Positions 40,945-49,571 of a stretch of DNA of 64,000 nucleotides are shown piece after piece; the first letter of the stretch is position 1, and each line of letters opens with the position of its first letter. The stretch is taken from positions 62,001 to 126,000 of the forward strand of contig SVKB01000002.1 in NCBI GenBank assembly GCA_015068665.1. The letters are read 5' to 3'. Origin of the DNA: Oscillospiraceae bacterium (GTDB lineage: Bacteria; Bacillota; Clostridia; UMGS1840; HGM11507). The position numbers and the translations under genes are program-made. Under the pieces are notes generated by a model. It searched no databases. It was not told the DNA's origin and saw only the letters and a list, made by a program, of their open reading frames with translations.

Positions 40945-41792
40945 ACAGTATTACAATGCTATTAAATGCAGACGAGCTTATTTTAAGCGCACTTAAAGAG
41001 GATATTACAAGTGAGGATATTACAACCAATTCAGTAATGCCCGAATATAAATTGGGGCAGGTTGAGCTTATTGCCAAGCAAGAGGGTATAATCGCCGGTC
41101 TTGATGTATTTAAAAGAGTATTTGAACTTCTTGATAAAAACACTACCTTTGAATTTTATTTCAAAGATGGAGATAAGGTTAAGCCGAAGGATTTAATCGG
41201 TATCGTAAAGGGAGATATAAGAGTTTTACTTTCAGGTGAAAGAACTGCTCTTAACTATCTTCAGAGAATGAGCGGTATTGCTACCTACACAAAAGAGGTT
41301 GCATCCCTTTTAGAGGGCACAAAAACCAAGCTTCTTGACACAAGAAAGACCACTCCCAATATGAGAATATTTGAAAAATATGCGGTAAAGGTTGGCGGAG
41401 GTAATAACCACCGTTATAACCTGAGCGACGGTATTTTACTTAAGGATAATCATATTGGTGCGGCCGGTAGCATCACAAATGCGGTAAAAATGGCAAAAGA
41501 ATATGCTCCCTTTGTAAGAAAGATTGAGATTGAGGTTGAAAATCTCGCCATGCTTAAGGAAGCTCTTGAAGCAGGTGCGGACATAGTTATGCTTGACAAT
41601 ATGAGCCCCGAGGATATGAAAAAGGCTGTTGAAATGGTAAAGGGCAAAGCCCAGACCGAATGCAGCGGTAATGTTACCAGGGAAAATATAAAAAGACTTA
41701 CCGATATCGGGGTGGACTTTATTTCAAGCGGTGCACTTACCCACTCGGCACCTATTTTAGACCTTTCTTTGAAAAATCTTCACGCGATTTAA
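40941..41792 (+). CDS. nadC: Nicotinate-nucleotide pyrophosphorylase (carboxylating)
   Basis: A 283-residue quinolinate phosphoribosyltransferase producing nicotinate mononucleotide. Visible are LALKEDI-type start (ILSALKEDITSEDITTN), GERTALNYLQRMSGIAT, the KLLDTRKTTPNMR PRPP/quinolinate loop, GGGNNHRYNLSDGILLKDNHI and IEIEVENL...ADIVMLDNM. It starts with ATGA overlap at the nadB stop and is followed by niaR after 13 bp. Length normal. Confidence 0.97.
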   Translation: MNSITMLLNADELILSALKEDITSEDITTNSVMPEYKLGQVELIAKQEGIIAGLDVFKRVFELLDKNTTFEFYFKDGDKVKPKDLIGIVKGDIRVLLSGERTALNYLQRMSGIATYTKEVASLLEGTKTKLLDTRKTTPNMRIFEKYAVKVGGGNNHRYNLSDGILLKDNHIGAAGSITNAVKMAKEYAPFVRKIEIEVENLAMLKEALEAGADIVMLDNMSPEDMKKAVEMVKGKAQTECSGNVTRENIKRLTDIGVDFISSGALTHSAPILDLSLKNLHAI

Positions 41793-41805
41793 GGAGGATA
41801 CCAAA

Positions 41806-42318
41806 TTGAAGGCACAGGAAAGAAGAAAACAGCTTACCGCTATTTTATCCACCTCGAAAGAGCCTGTTTCAGGCTCCTGCCTTGGAGAAAAACTTAACTG
41901 CTCAAGACAAATCATAGTCTCGGATATTGCGATGCTTAAGGCATCGGGACTTGATATTCTTGCAACAAACAGAGGATATATTATCAATAAAAGTCCCTTA
42001 TCGGAAAGAGTTTTTAAGGTAAGGCATACAAGCGAACAGACCGAAGATGAGCTTACCCTTATTGTAAAGCATGGCGGAATTGTTGCCGATGTGTATGTAT
42101 GGCACAAGGTTTACGGAAAAATCAAGGCAGAGCTTAATTTGTTCTCAATAAGCGGTATCAAAAAATATACCGGGGAAATCAAAAGCGGTAAATCAACCGA
42201 GCTTATGCATATTACTTCGGGATATCACTATCACACGGTAAGAGCCGATTCGGAAGAGGTGCTTGATAAAATAGAAGAAGAATTGAAAAAGGACGGATAT
42301 ATCGTTCCCGAAATTTAA
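41806..42318 (+). CDS. niaR: NiaR-type niacin-responsive repressor
   Basis: A 170-residue regulator with an N-terminal winged helix (about 5-60; SGSCLGEKLNCSRQIIVSDIAMLKASGLDI) and a C-terminal 3H domain (about 75-168) with conserved His residues (VKHGG, VWHKVYG, MHITSGYHYHTV) that bind metal and nicotinate. NiaR represses NAD-synthesis and niacin-uptake genes when nicotinic acid is present. It is the last gene of the nad operon and should bind the dyad at 38682-38717, giving autoregulation. RBS AAGGAGG. Initiation appears to be TTG at 41806. Confidence 0.93.
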   Translation: MKAQERRKQLTAILSTSKEPVSGSCLGEKLNCSRQIIVSDIAMLKASGLDILATNRGYIINKSPLSERVFKVRHTSEQTEDELTLIVKHGGIVADVYVWHKVYGKIKAELNLFSISGIKKYTGEIKSGKSTELMHITSGYHYHTVRADSEEVLDKIEEELKKDGYIVPEI

Positions 42319-42343
42319 AAAAGGTGTAAAATACACCTTTTTT
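42317..42343. terminator. Bidirectional terminator between niaR and the metzincin-like gene
   Basis: A6 GGTGTA, loop AAA, TACACC T6; overlaps the niaR stop and abuts the convergent gene's stop. Confidence 0.9.
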
Positions 42344-43442
42344 AATTGCCCTTTCCAAGAGCTTCCGATATTTTTTTCAATTTGCCCCAGGGTTGGAAAA
42401 GCTGAATTTTATTCTTCTGAAAAGCAAGCAATATCATTTCTATATCATTATTGCTTACAGGACCGTGATGGTCGCACATAACAAGATTATAAAGCTTATC
42501 GTCAAGAGAATAGCTGTCAAGCTCTCTGTAAGTCCCATTATGAACTCCGAAAAGGCCGTCGGAGGGACTTGAATATAAATCACCGAGACCTAAAACGTGA
42601 CCGAATTCATGCTTGGCTACATGGGTAATTTCATCATAATCCGTAAAGGTTGAATCCGAACTGAAGATATAAATAAGCTTGGTTGAGGTTGCTTTCCATC
42701 TGAAGCCCAGGGTTGCCATAGAGCGCCTTTCGGACAGGATTTTCTCACTTCTTTCCTTAACGCTCTTTATATTTATTATAGAAGTATTTTTTTCCACAGT
42801 CTCCTGAAATGTTTCCGTAAAAGGAAAAATATAAACACTGTCAAACACTCTTGACTCATCGGTAACATTCATTTTTACCGTTATCCTCTGACCGCCAAAA
42901 ACCTCATACTCCCCTTCCCACATCATAACGCCGTCAATAACAGCCTTCTTAAAGTCTTCGAAATTATCAAGAGTACAATCATCGAAGAAAGAAAGATTAC
43001 AGCTTAATGTTAATATGTTTTTCCCATCCTTATACTCAAGCAGGGCGTCAACGGGAGTAAAAAAGCCCTTCCTTTTGATTTTTATTCTTTTTCCCTTAAA
43101 ATCGGTTAATGGACCGTTCTTATAAGGATTTTTTCCTTTGAAAATTTTATCGTATTTATCCGTACAGTATTTATCAAGAAGAACTCTTGCGGGAGAGAAG
43201 CCCTTCAGGGCAGAGGTTCTTAATAAGGATAAGCCTTTTTTTTCATAAATATCGTCACTCATCGGAAGAATACCCTTCAGGATAAAATCCCCCACAATAC
43301 ACTGAGCCTCGGGATCCCGTAAATTGCTGGCATCAACAAGCATATTAAGACCGATTCGTTTTTTATCTGCATCATTTTCAGAATGAAAATAAAGTATTTT
43401 ACCTGTTTCTCTTAATTTTTCGGGAGTAATCTGATCATCCAT
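42342..43442 (-). CDS. Sel1-repeat protein fused to a metzincin-like metalloprotease domain
   Basis: 366 residues. The N-terminal 1-100 has Sel1/TPR-like helical repeats (LVDASNLRDPEAQCIVGDFILKG; LLRTSALKGFSPARVLLDKY). The C-terminal part (about 185-350) is a metzincin-like protease: HEFGHVLGLGD at 278-288 gives zinc ligands His278 and His282, catalytic Glu279 and Asp288 as third ligand, then a Met-turn candidate at VMCD (Met322). Asp in place of the third His is the snapalysin pattern. No signal peptide or membrane segment is visible, which is unusual for a metzincin, so it may act inside the cell. Target unknown. It lies between nad and pnp with terminators on both sides. Confidence 0.78.
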   Translation of the reverse strand: MDDQITPEKLRETGKILYFHSENDADKKRIGLNMLVDASNLRDPEAQCIVGDFILKGILPMSDDIYEKKGLSLLRTSALKGFSPARVLLDKYCTDKYDKIFKGKNPYKNGPLTDFKGKRIKIKRKGFFTPVDALLEYKDGKNILTLSCNLSFFDDCTLDNFEDFKKAVIDGVMMWEGEYEVFGGQRITVKMNVTDESRVFDSVYIFPFTETFQETVEKNTSIINIKSVKERSEKILSERRSMATLGFRWKATSTKLIYIFSSDSTFTDYDEITHVAKHEFGHVLGLGDLYSSPSDGLFGVHNGTYRELDSYSLDDKLYNLVMCDHHGPVSNNDIEMILLAFQKNKIQLFQPWGKLKKISEALGKGN

Positions 43443-43523
43443 ATTATTTTTCCTTTCCGGTTATATAGCTTGGGTAAACTAAAATATGTTAAGTTTATTA
43501 TACTGCATAATTATTTCCCGGTC

Positions 43524-43555
43524 AATAAAAAAAGACAGCTCTACAAGAGCTGTCT
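43524..43555 (-). terminator. Terminator of pnp
   Basis: On the minus strand AGACAGCTCT, loop TGT, AGAGCTGTCT (10 bp), then T7, just after the pnp stop. Confidence 0.92.
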
Positions 43556-43560
43556 AAATG

Positions 43561-45660
43561 TTAGTCTTTCTTTTCAGGCTTTGGAAGAGCGTCTTTTCTG
43601 GAAAGATTGATTCTTCCCATCTTATCAATTTCCACAACCTTAACAACGATTTCATCGCCTTCGTTAACTACATCTCTTACCTTTTCAACACGCTTGAAGT
43701 CAAGCTTGGAGATATGGCAAAGACCTTCTTTATTAGGAAGAATTTCAACGAATGCGCCGAAGTCCATAATTCTTGTAACCTTACCTGTATAAACCTCGCC
43801 TACTTCTACTTCCTTAACGATACCTTCGATTATTTTAACAGCCTTTTTACCTGCTTCGGAATCGTTGGTAGCGATAAATACCTTACCGTCATCCTCGATA
43901 TCAATCTTAACACCTGTATCAGCGATAATCTTCTGGATTACCTTACCGCCCGAGCCGATAACGTCTCTTATCTTATCAACATCAATCTGCATTGTGATAA
44001 TCTTTGGTGCATATTTTGAAAGCTCAGGTCTTACTTCAGGAATAGCCTTAAGCATAACCTCGTCTAAAATGTGGAATCTTGCTTTCTTTGTCTTTTCCAA
44101 AGCTTCCTTGATGATTTCCATGGTTAAGCCGTCAACCTTGATATCAACCTGGATAGCGGTAATACCCTTCTTGGTACCGCCAACCTTAAAGTCCATATCA
44201 CCGTAGAAGTCTTCAAGACCCTGGATATCAACCATTGTTGCAAAGCCGTTATCATCTGTGATAAGACCGCAGGAGATACCGGCAACGGGAGCGGTGATAG
44301 GAACACCTGCTGCCATAAGTGCAAGTGTACTTCCGCAGATACTGCCCTGAGAAGTAGAACCGTTGGAGCTTAAAACCTCGGATACAACTCTTATGGAGTA
44401 TGGGAATACATCCTCGGAAGGAATAACGGGCTCTAAAGCTCTTTCAGCTAACGCACCGTGACCAACCTCACGTCTTCCGGGGCCTCTTGAAGGCTTGGTT
44501 TCGCCAACAGAGTAGCTTGGGAAGTTATAGTGGTGGATATATCTTTTTGATTCTTCTTCGTCAATACCGTCCAGCTTCTGAACATCGGATAAAAGACCTA
44601 AGGTTACGATTGAAAGAACCTGAGTCTGACCACGGGTAAACATACCTGAACCGTGAGTTCTCGGAAGAAGGTCAACCTCTGCAGATAACGGTCTGATTTC
44701 GTCCATTCCTCTGCCGTCAACTCTTTTTCTTTCATCCTTTAGCCATGCTCTTACGATTTTCTTCTGAAGCTTGTACATTACTTCGCCGATTTGGGCATCA
44801 ATGATTTCTTCATATTTTTCCTTGAAGGCTTCAACTGCAGCATCGGTAATAACGCCGATTGCCTTGTCTCTTTCGGATTTTTCAATGATTACAAGAGCCT
44901 TTTTAACATCCTCAGCAAATTTTGCTTCTACATCGTCAAACAGGTCGTGATTAACATCAATTGATTCATAAGCGAATTTTTCCTTACCGATTTCCTTTGC
45001 AATCATATCGATAAAGTCGCACATTTTCTTGATTTCTTCGTGAGCAATTTCGATAGCCTTAAGCATATCGTCCTCACTTACTTCCTTTGCGCCTGCTTCA
45101 ATCATAACGATTTTTTCTCTTGAAGCCGCAACTGTTAAATTAAGAGTTGAGATTTCTCTCTGGGCGCTGGTTGGGTTAATTACGAATTCGCCATCACAGA
45201 TACCCATATTAACTGCACCGATAGGACCGTTAAAGGGAATATCTGAAATTGCAACAGCTAAAGCTGCACCGTTCATTGCAGCGATTTCAGGAGAGTTATC
45301 CTGCTCTACGCTCATTACGGTTGCAACGATGGATACGTCATTTCTTAAATCCTTCGGGAAAAGAGGACGCATCGGTCTGTCAATAAGTCTTGAGGTTAAA
45401 ATAGCCTTATCGGTTGGCTTGCCTTCTCTTTTCATAAAAGAGCCGGGAATTTTACCAACTGAATAAAGTCTTTCTTCAAAGTCAACATTCAAAGGGAAGA
45501 AATCAATTCCTTCTCTTGGCTTTGAAGAAGCTGTTACGTTAACAAGTACAGCGGTTTCGCCGTATCTTACAAGACAGGAGCCGTTTGAAAGCCCTGCCAT
45601 TTTGCCTGTTTCCACGATAAATGGACGGCCTGCCAAAGTAGTTTCATAAACCTTAAACAT
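43561..45660 (-). CDS. pnp: Polyribonucleotide nucleotidyltransferase (PNPase)
   Basis: A 699-residue exoribonuclease with two RNase PH domains (about 10-215 and 310-545; first [21 protein letters not shown], second [15 protein letters not shown] and [16 protein letters not shown]) joined by a helical linker. A KH domain follows (about 550-610, [21 protein letters not shown]), then an S1 domain (about 618-690, [18 protein letters not shown]). It degrades RNA 3'-to-5' using phosphate. It follows rpsO after a 225-bp structured spacer. Length and domain order are those of full-length bacterial PNPase. Confidence 0.98.
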   Translation of the reverse strand: MFKVYETTLAGRPFIVETGKMAGLSNGSCLVRYGETAVLVNVTASSKPREGIDFFPLNVDFEERLYSVGKIPGSFMKREGKPTDKAILTSRLIDRPMRPLFPKDLRNDVSIVATVMSVEQDNSPEIAAMNGAALAVAISDIPFNGPIGAVNMGICDGEFVINPTSAQREISTLNLTVAASREKIVMIEAGAKEVSEDDMLKAIEIAHEEIKKMCDFIDMIAKEIGKEKFAYESIDVNHDLFDDVEAKFAEDVKKALVIIEKSERDKAIGVITDAAVEAFKEKYEEIIDAQIGEVMYKLQKKIVRAWLKDERKRVDGRGMDEIRPLSAEVDLLPRTHGSGMFTRGQTQVLSIVTLGLLSDVQKLDGIDEEESKRYIHHYNFPSYSVGETKPSRGPGRREVGHGALAERALEPVIPSEDVFPYSIRVVSEVLSSNGSTSQGSICGSTLALMAAGVPITAPVAGISCGLITDDNGFATMVDIQGLEDFYGDMDFKVGGTKKGITAIQVDIKVDGLTMEIIKEALEKTKKARFHILDEVMLKAIPEVRPELSKYAPKIITMQIDVDKIRDVIGSGGKVIQKIIADTGVKIDIEDDGKVFIATNDSEAGKKAVKIIEGIVKEVEVGEVYTGKVTRIMDFGAFVEILPNKEGLCHISKLDFKRVEKVRDVVNEGDEIVVKVVEIDKMGRINLSRKDALPKPEKKD

Positions 45661-45885
45661 AATTTTTCTCCTTTTATTTTTATTCGGGAGTGTCGGGTTT
45701 TAGCAGTTAGATACACTCTCTTTTTTAAAAGGGCATATCTAATTGCTATAACCTTTCCCTCTCCCTTTAATTTTAAAATTAAAGGGGCAAAATTGCCCCT
45801 TTAGCTGCCGGAATGCTATCCGAACTCATTTTTAAAATGTAAATTCCTGAAGTAATTTCGTTAAAAGCCTTGGAAACATTTAAAA
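45661..45885 (-). promoter_or_regulatory. Structured rpsO-pnp spacer / pnp leader
   Basis: No gene. Read on the minus strand: a GGATAGCATTCC hairpin; AAAGGGGCA/TGCCCCTTT followed by AATTTT (a partial terminator of rpsO, about 45781-45803); CTTTAATTT/AAATTAAAG; and close to pnp an imperfect 12-bp stem AGCAATTAGATA/TATCTAACTGCT (about 45703-45750). The last resembles in position the RNase-cleaved pnp leader stem known from enterobacteria, but no homology is claimed. Partial termination plus a leader stem would let pnp be tuned separately from rpsO (inference). Confidence 0.55.
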
Positions 45886-46149
45886 TTACTTTCTGATGTT
45901 TAGCTTTTCGATGATTACTCTGTATCTTTCGATATCCTTCTTCATAAGATATGCTAAAAGATTCTTTCTCTTACCAACCATCATTAAAAGACCTCTTCTT
46001 GAGTGATGGTCCTTCTTATGAGTCTTAAGATGCTCTGTAAGATGATTGATTCTATCGGTTAAAATAGCGATCTGAACCTCCGGAGAGCCTGTATCGCCTT
46101 CCTTTAACTGATAGGTTGTGATGATTTCCTGCTTTCTTTCTTTAAGCAT
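45886..46149 (-). CDS. rpsO: 30S ribosomal protein S15
   Basis: An 87-residue S15 with the standard sequence: [49 protein letters not shown] (spanning most of the protein), including the HHSRRGL segment that contacts 16S rRNA helix 22. Length normal. AAGGAGG precedes the ATG. A promoter and hairpin-forming leader lie upstream, and pnp downstream, the classic rpsO-pnp order. S15 represses its own translation in many bacteria by binding its leader; the leader here could do so. Confidence 0.98.
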   Translation of the reverse strand: MLKERKQEIITTYQLKEGDTGSPEVQIAILTDRINHLTEHLKTHKKDHHSRRGLLMMVGKRKNLLAYLMKKDIERYRVIIEKLNIRK

Positions 46150-46283
46150 TTTAAATTACCTCCTTTTTTTATTTATCAGATATCTTAGTAGAGGGTCAAA
46201 GGTGTGCGGAATTTATCCGCTTTATCCCAAAACCAAGAATATTGACCATAGATCATATTATCATAAAATTTAAGATTTGTCAA
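46150..46283 (-). promoter_or_regulatory. rpsO promoter and hairpin leader (candidate S15 autoregulatory site)
   Basis: On the minus strand TTGACA (46278-46283), 17 nt, TAATAT (46255-46260); the promoter overlaps the 3' end of the pyridoxal-kinase-like gene. The leader can form GGTCAA...TTGACC enclosing GCGGA/TCCGC. S15 leaders vary widely between phyla; a role in S15 feedback is inferred from position and structure only. Confidence 0.65.
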
Positions 46284-47103
46284 TCATAAATTTGAAGAAT
46301 TTTTCGTAAACCAGCCCCTGCTCCCAGGTTCCGCCTAAAGCATGGGTTTCCTTTATTATTTCGGTTAAAGCCCGGTGGGAATAAAGAGCGGAATCCATAA
46401 TATTCTGACCTTCAAGAAGCTTACCTAAAAGGATTGATGAAAATACATCACCTGCACCGCAGTAAATTCCCTCCACATACTCACATTCTATTATTTCCAG
46501 CTCGCCGAATTCGGATACCACCATGCAGGTTTTATCCTCAACGGGAACCGAAGTTATTACTATTTTATTTGCCATACCGAAGGCATTCAGCTTATCTATA
46601 AGAGTTCTTACATTTTCTTTGGTAAGCATTTCCTTATAGGGAAGGTTTGCCAGAAAGCAGGCTTCGGTATAGTTGGGTGTTATAACATCCGCATAAAGAC
46701 AAAGCTCGCGCATTTTCTTAACGGTGGTATTATCAAAAAAAGTATAAAGCTTACCGTCATCCCCTAAAACAGGGTCAACCATTATAAGCTTTTTTAAAAG
46801 CTTGTTTTTAATCATAAACTGCTTTATATCCTCCATCTGGAAAACGGTGGGGATATAGCCGGTAAATACCGCGTCAAAATCTACACCTAATTTTTCAAGA
46901 TGTGAGGTAATATCCTTTGTAGTATGACTAAGATCAAAATTTGCGGGATTTTCAAAACCCGTATGTGCAGAAAGATAAGAGGTTACTATGGGGCAAACCT
47001 CATAGCCCATTGCGGAAAGCACGGGAATTACAACAGTCAGTGAGCATTTTCCGAAAGTGGAAAGATCGTTAACTGCTGCAATTCTTTTTAATAATTTTTT
47101 CAT
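46270..47103 (-). CDS. Pyridoxal/pyridoxamine kinase-like protein (PdxK/PdxY family)
   Basis: A 277-residue ribokinase-superfamily enzyme. The start (IAAVNDLSTFGKCSLTVVIPVLSAMG) and PIVTSYLSAHTGF match pyridoxal kinases; VDPVLGDDGKLY, ITPNYTEACFLA and the anion-hole motif YCGAGDVFSS (Asp is the catalytic base) complete the set. It phosphorylates B6 vitamers at the 5'-hydroxyl using ATP. Monocistronic on the minus strand; its 3' end contains the rpsO promoter. Assignment between pyridoxal and a related substrate is not certain, but the family fit is strong. Confidence 0.87.
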   Translation of the reverse strand: MKKLLKRIAAVNDLSTFGKCSLTVVIPVLSAMGYEVCPIVTSYLSAHTGFENPANFDLSHTTKDITSHLEKLGVDFDAVFTGYIPTVFQMEDIKQFMIKNKLLKKLIMVDPVLGDDGKLYTFFDNTTVKKMRELCLYADVITPNYTEACFLANLPYKEMLTKENVRTLIDKLNAFGMANKIVITSVPVEDKTCMVVSEFGELEIIECEYVEGIYCGAGDVFSSILLGKLLEGQNIMDSALYSHRALTEIIKETHALGGTWEQGLVYEKFFKFMIDKS

Positions 47104-47192
47104 GATATCTTTTCCTTTTTTTATTTCTTACTATATTGTAATATAAAACGCCGCTAAATACAATAATAAATTTAAAAAAGCGGGGTGATTTT

Positions 47193-48593
47193 TTGCTTAT
47201 TTCTCTTGTTATTATCAATATTTTGTTTATTCTTGCGGTAATTTTTACCGAGCACAGACGTCCTCACAGTGCAGTGGTATGGACTCTGATTCTTACTCTG
47301 CTTCCCGTTATCGGAATGTTTTTATATATTTTTTTCGGAAGAGGGTTTTATCCTTATAAAAATAAAGTAAGGGATACCGACTCCCCTTTTTATGATTATC
47401 TTTCAATAAATAAAAAAGACATCCTGGAAGAAAAGAATAAAACGGTAAGACGCTTCAGGGATCTTATTTTATTTAATTTAACAAACAGTGAAAGCATATT
47501 TTCAAAGGATAACACCCTTACCCTTTTTACCGATGCAAAAGAAAAATATCAAAGTCTTTTTACCGATATTCTAAATGCTAAGCATTCAATCAATATTGAG
47601 TATTTTATTATAAGAAATGACGAGGTGGGTCGGGATTTTATAGGGCTTCTTGCCATGAAGGCAAGAGAGGGAGTTAAGGTAAATCTTATTTACGATGAGC
47701 TGGCTACCCTTCGCACCAATATGAAATGCTTTAAGCCTCTTATTGATGCAGGCGGAAATGTTTACCGTTTCTTTCACTCAATAGGTCTTAACATTTTAAA
47801 GGTCAATCACAGAAATCATCGGAAAATAGCGATAATTGACGGAAAATGCGGTTATATCGGCGGGATGAATATAGGACTTGAATACATGGGACTAAAAAAA
47901 TTAAAGCCCTGGAGGGATACACACTTAAAAATTGAGGGCTCGGCGGTTTATTCTTTGCAGGCGGCATTTTTAAATGACCTGATTTATTCGGGAAGTGTCA
48001 AGGCTGAGGCATTGGAGGAATACTTTCCCAAAAATGATTTCCCGGGAAATAAATGCATGCAGATAATATCATCAAATCCCGCTCTTTTCAAGGAGGAAAT
48101 AAAGCTGTCCTTTTTAAAGCTTATCACCGGTGCAAGAAAGAGTATTTACATTCAGACACCCTATTTTGTCCCGGACAGGACTCTTACCGACTGCCTTAAG
48201 ACTGCCGCTTTGTCGGGAGTCGATGTGAGAATTATGATACCGGGAAAGCCGGATAAAAAATATATATACTATATCACTTTGTCTCATATTGACGAGCTTT
48301 TGCAGGCAGGGGTTAAATTTTATATTCACAAGGGATTTTTGCACTCAAAAACTCTTATTGCAGACTGTCGGGTTACCTCCATAGGCACGGCAAATTTTGA
48401 TATGCGAAGCTTTATGCTTAACTACGAGGTTAACGCCTTTATATACGATAAGGATTTCAGCCTTAAGAATTTAGAGGCAATTACTAAGGATATGGAAAAA
48501 TGCACCGAGCTTACCTCTGTGAATTTTTCCAAAAGAAGCTTTTTAAGAAAGCTTGCAGAAAGGATTTTAAAGCTGTTTTCACCGTTGGTTTAG
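47193..48593 (+). CDS. cls: Cardiolipin synthase
   Basis: A 466-residue phospholipase-D-superfamily enzyme. It has two N-terminal membrane helices (about 1-50), a PLDc_N segment (HRRPHSAVVWTLILTLLPVIG) and two HKD motifs (NHRKIAIIDGKCGYIGGMN near residue 210 and FLHSKTLIADCRVTSIGTANFD near 388). It condenses phosphatidylglycerol to cardiolipin at the membrane. The start is TTG at 47193-47195, 7 nt after GGGGTGA. The stop overlaps the stop of the convergent araC gene by 4 nt. Length typical. Confidence 0.95.
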   Translation: MLISLVIINILFILAVIFTEHRRPHSAVVWTLILTLLPVIGMFLYIFFGRGFYPYKNKVRDTDSPFYDYLSINKKDILEEKNKTVRRFRDLILFNLTNSESIFSKDNTLTLFTDAKEKYQSLFTDILNAKHSINIEYFIIRNDEVGRDFIGLLAMKAREGVKVNLIYDELATLRTNMKCFKPLIDAGGNVYRFFHSIGLNILKVNHRNHRKIAIIDGKCGYIGGMNIGLEYMGLKKLKPWRDTHLKIEGSAVYSLQAAFLNDLIYSGSVKAEALEEYFPKNDFPGNKCMQIISSNPALFKEEIKLSFLKLITGARKSIYIQTPYFVPDRTLTDCLKTAALSGVDVRIMIPGKPDKKYIYYITLSHIDELLQAGVKFYIHKGFLHSKTLIADCRVTSIGTANFDMRSFMLNYEVNAFIYDKDFSLKNLEAITKDMEKCTELTSVNFSKRSFLRKLAERILKLFSPLV

Positions 48594-49447
48594 CTCTCTG
48601 CTACCTCCCCCGTAATTCTTAATTTACGGAATTCCCCCGGGGTATAGCCCTTGAATTTTTTAAATATCTTATTAAAATAAGCAAGAGAGAAAAAGCCACA
48701 GCTGTCGGCAATTTCGGACAGGGTTTTATCAGTTTTCAAAAGCTGAACCGATTTATAAACTCTGACATAGTTTATATAATCACTTACTCCGTTACCCGTT
48801 ATTTCCTTGAAAAGACGGCACAGATAGGATTCATTAAGATGCATTACACGACTTAAATCGGAAAGGGTAATTTTACCTTCATAAGAGGCGTCAATATATT
48901 CAAAAAGCGGAAGCAGTCTTTCAAGCTTTTTATGCTTTAATAATTCAATGGCATCGGGCAGAAGCCTGTGTCTGTGCAGGAGTGCCTCTATACATTGGAT
49001 ATATGCGGCTATATAATAATCGTATGCCCGCTCCTTTTGGTTTTCCTCTTTATAAACTTTTGTAATCAGTTCAATAAGCTCCACGGTTGCCCTCTCCCCT
49101 TTTTTAAAGTGAAAAAAGCTTACATCATCCTTTTTTATATAACTGAAAAGGTAGCTTATGGGGGAATTGGAATTGGAGTGGGATGAAAACTGCAGTAAAA
49201 TATCCTCACTATCATCCTCCATACATTTAGTGATATGAGGGATATTACTGTTTACAAAAAACACATCCCCCTCCTTTACGTCAGCTGTCTCATCTCCTAT
49301 AAAAAAGCGGATGCATCCCTTTTTCATATATAAGAGTTCCAGCTCGTTATGAAAATGATTGTTACATAAAAATTTTTTTGATTTAACTCCGCTTCCTATA
49401 AGCGCATCACAACCGGGTATATTGAATATTATCTTCTGATTAAACAT
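48590..49447 (-). CDS. AraC-family transcriptional regulator with cupin sensor
   Basis: A 285-residue regulator with an N-terminal cupin domain (about 20-110; NHFHNELELLYMKKGCIRFFIGDETADVKEGDVFFVNSNIPH region) that probably binds a sugar or derivative. The C-terminal AraC double HTH (about 185-280) contains ITLSDLSRVMHLNESYLCRLFKE and LSEIADSCGFFSLAYFNKIFKKFKGYTPGEFR. It is divergent from the oxidoreductase-isomerase pair with a 124-bp shared region, so it most likely controls those genes. Two direct repeats in that region are candidate sites. Confidence 0.93.
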   Translation of the reverse strand: MFNQKIIFNIPGCDALIGSGVKSKKFLCNNHFHNELELLYMKKGCIRFFIGDETADVKEGDVFFVNSNIPHITKCMEDDSEDILLQFSSHSNSNSPISYLFSYIKKDDVSFFHFKKGERATVELIELITKVYKEENQKERAYDYYIAAYIQCIEALLHRHRLLPDAIELLKHKKLERLLPLFEYIDASYEGKITLSDLSRVMHLNESYLCRLFKEITGNGVSDYINYVRVYKSVQLLKTDKTLSEIADSCGFFSLAYFNKIFKKFKGYTPGEFRKLRITGEVAES

Positions 49448-49461
49448 TTAAAAATCTCTCC

Positions 49462-49517
49462 AAATGTAAAAATAGTTAAAAAAATCACCCATATTTTTAT
49501 AGAAAAATGTAAAAATA
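49462..49517 (+). promoter_or_regulatory. Direct repeats in the araC/oxidoreductase divergent region
   Basis: AAATGTAAAAATA occurs at 49462-49474 and 49505-49517, starts 43 bp apart (about four helical turns), same orientation. Direct-repeat sites on one DNA face are typical for AraC dimers. Binding is an inference. Confidence 0.5.
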
Positions 49518-49571
49518 TATGCTAAAATCAATATATCAAATTTAAAATAATATGTCAAGGAGGAACAAAAA

